A DNA stretch of 64,000 nucleotides from Catenulispora sp. EB89 (GTDB lineage Bacteria; Actinomycetota; Actinomycetes; Streptomycetales; Catenulisporaceae). Shown one piece after another: positions 63,849-64,000 of this stretch (position 1 is the first letter of the stretch; each line of letters starts with the position of its first letter). The stretch covers positions 248,001 to 312,000 of the forward strand of contig NZ_JBGCCU010000009.1 in NCBI RefSeq assembly GCF_041261445.1, written 5' to 3'. The notes under the pieces were generated by a model that saw only the letters and a program-made list of their open reading frames with translations, did no database searches and was not told the origin of the DNA. Made by a program: the position numbers and the translations under genes.

Positions 63849-64000
63849 ATGCCGCCCACCGATGCCCTGGATGACGCTTACGAGCGCCTGCGCCGCGTCG
63901 AGCAGGAAGCGCTCAGAGCGCGGGAGGCGTTGGCCTCCGTCCACGGCACGGCACGCTCGCGCGACCGCACGCTCGTCGTCGAGGTCGGTCCGACCGGCGA
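63849..64000 (+). CDS. YbaB/EbfC-like nucleoid-associated protein (5' part only)
   Basis: Fifty codons are visible before the window ends. The helix DALDDAYERLRRVEQEALRA followed by ARSRDRTLVVEVGPTG matches the start of actinobacterial YbaB/EbfC DNA-binding proteins, often found at the head of secretion or toxin loci. GAGG lies 6 nt before the ATG. The remainder cannot be judged. Confidence 0.6.
   Translation, partial: MPPTDALDDAYERLRRVEQEALRAREALASVHGTARSRDRTLVVEVGPTG

Overview
This is a 64 kb stretch of a very GC-rich chromosome with frequent GTG starts and many ATGA/GTGA stop-start overlaps. Gene content (SigB/RsbW-type partner switching, DosR/DosS, tandem universal stress proteins, YbaB, CUT1 sugar ABC transporters) points to a soil actinomycete of the Streptomyces/Catenulispora type. 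The species cannot be fixed from the sequence alone. No rRNA, tRNA, CRISPR array, transposase or phage gene was seen.

Region 1 (1-18.8 kb) looks like one catabolic locus around an IclR-family regulator. It holds two Tat-exported proteins (a beta-helix protein cut by the window edge and an Ig-tailed protein), a DegT-type aminotransferase with an enolase-superfamily enzyme, a large putative all-helical carbohydrate-active protein with a Gfo/Idh/MocA dehydrogenase, a RidA/class III aminotransferase/CocE-type hydrolase operon, and an eight-gene-scale sugar module: binding lipoprotein, two permeases, a second Gfo/Idh protein, an SDR-fold protein and a DapA-like aldolase. A short dyad (GAAAY-N3-NRTTNY) recurs in front of five of these units. 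The combination suggests import and breakdown of a nitrogen-containing sugar or cyclitol and matches no pathway I can name.

Region 2 (18.9-36.5 kb) is a general-stress island: galU, small membrane proteins, pyruvate:quinone oxidoreductase, an FMN-dependent glutamate-synthase-like protein, a SigB/SigF-type sigma factor with its anti-sigma kinase, a CDGSH protein, an RsbQ-RsbP-STAS signalling operon, a second RsbW-like kinase, a YbdK-type ligase, an iron-containing redox enzyme, 6-phosphogluconate dehydrogenase, a basic Lys/Ala-rich protein and an SRPBCC-hemerythrin fusion. Several upstream regions carry GTTT-N14/15-GGGTAC-like promoters typical of SigB-class sigma factors.

Region 3 (36-42 kb) is mixed: GNAT, TfoX-like, HxlR regulator and SnoaL-like genes, an ECF sigma factor beside a broken YCII gene, an ImmA/IrrE-type peptidase and a chromate-transporter homologue.

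Region 4 (42-64 kb) resembles a dormancy (DosR) regulon. Convergent dosR- and dosS-like genes are surrounded by three two-domain universal stress proteins, a cation/proton antiporter with a Pro-Glu tail, a flavin-binding PPOX protein, an AhpD-like protein, phosphoketolase overlapped by a GNAT/ADP-forming acyl-CoA synthetase fusion, a soluble KdpD-like protein and class I fructose-bisphosphate aldolase. Four exact and several near matches to the mycobacterial dormancy box lie in front of these genes. Oleate hydratase and the start of a YbaB-like gene close the window. Three gene remnants (SRPBCC, YCII, AcuC) mark places where genes have decayed.
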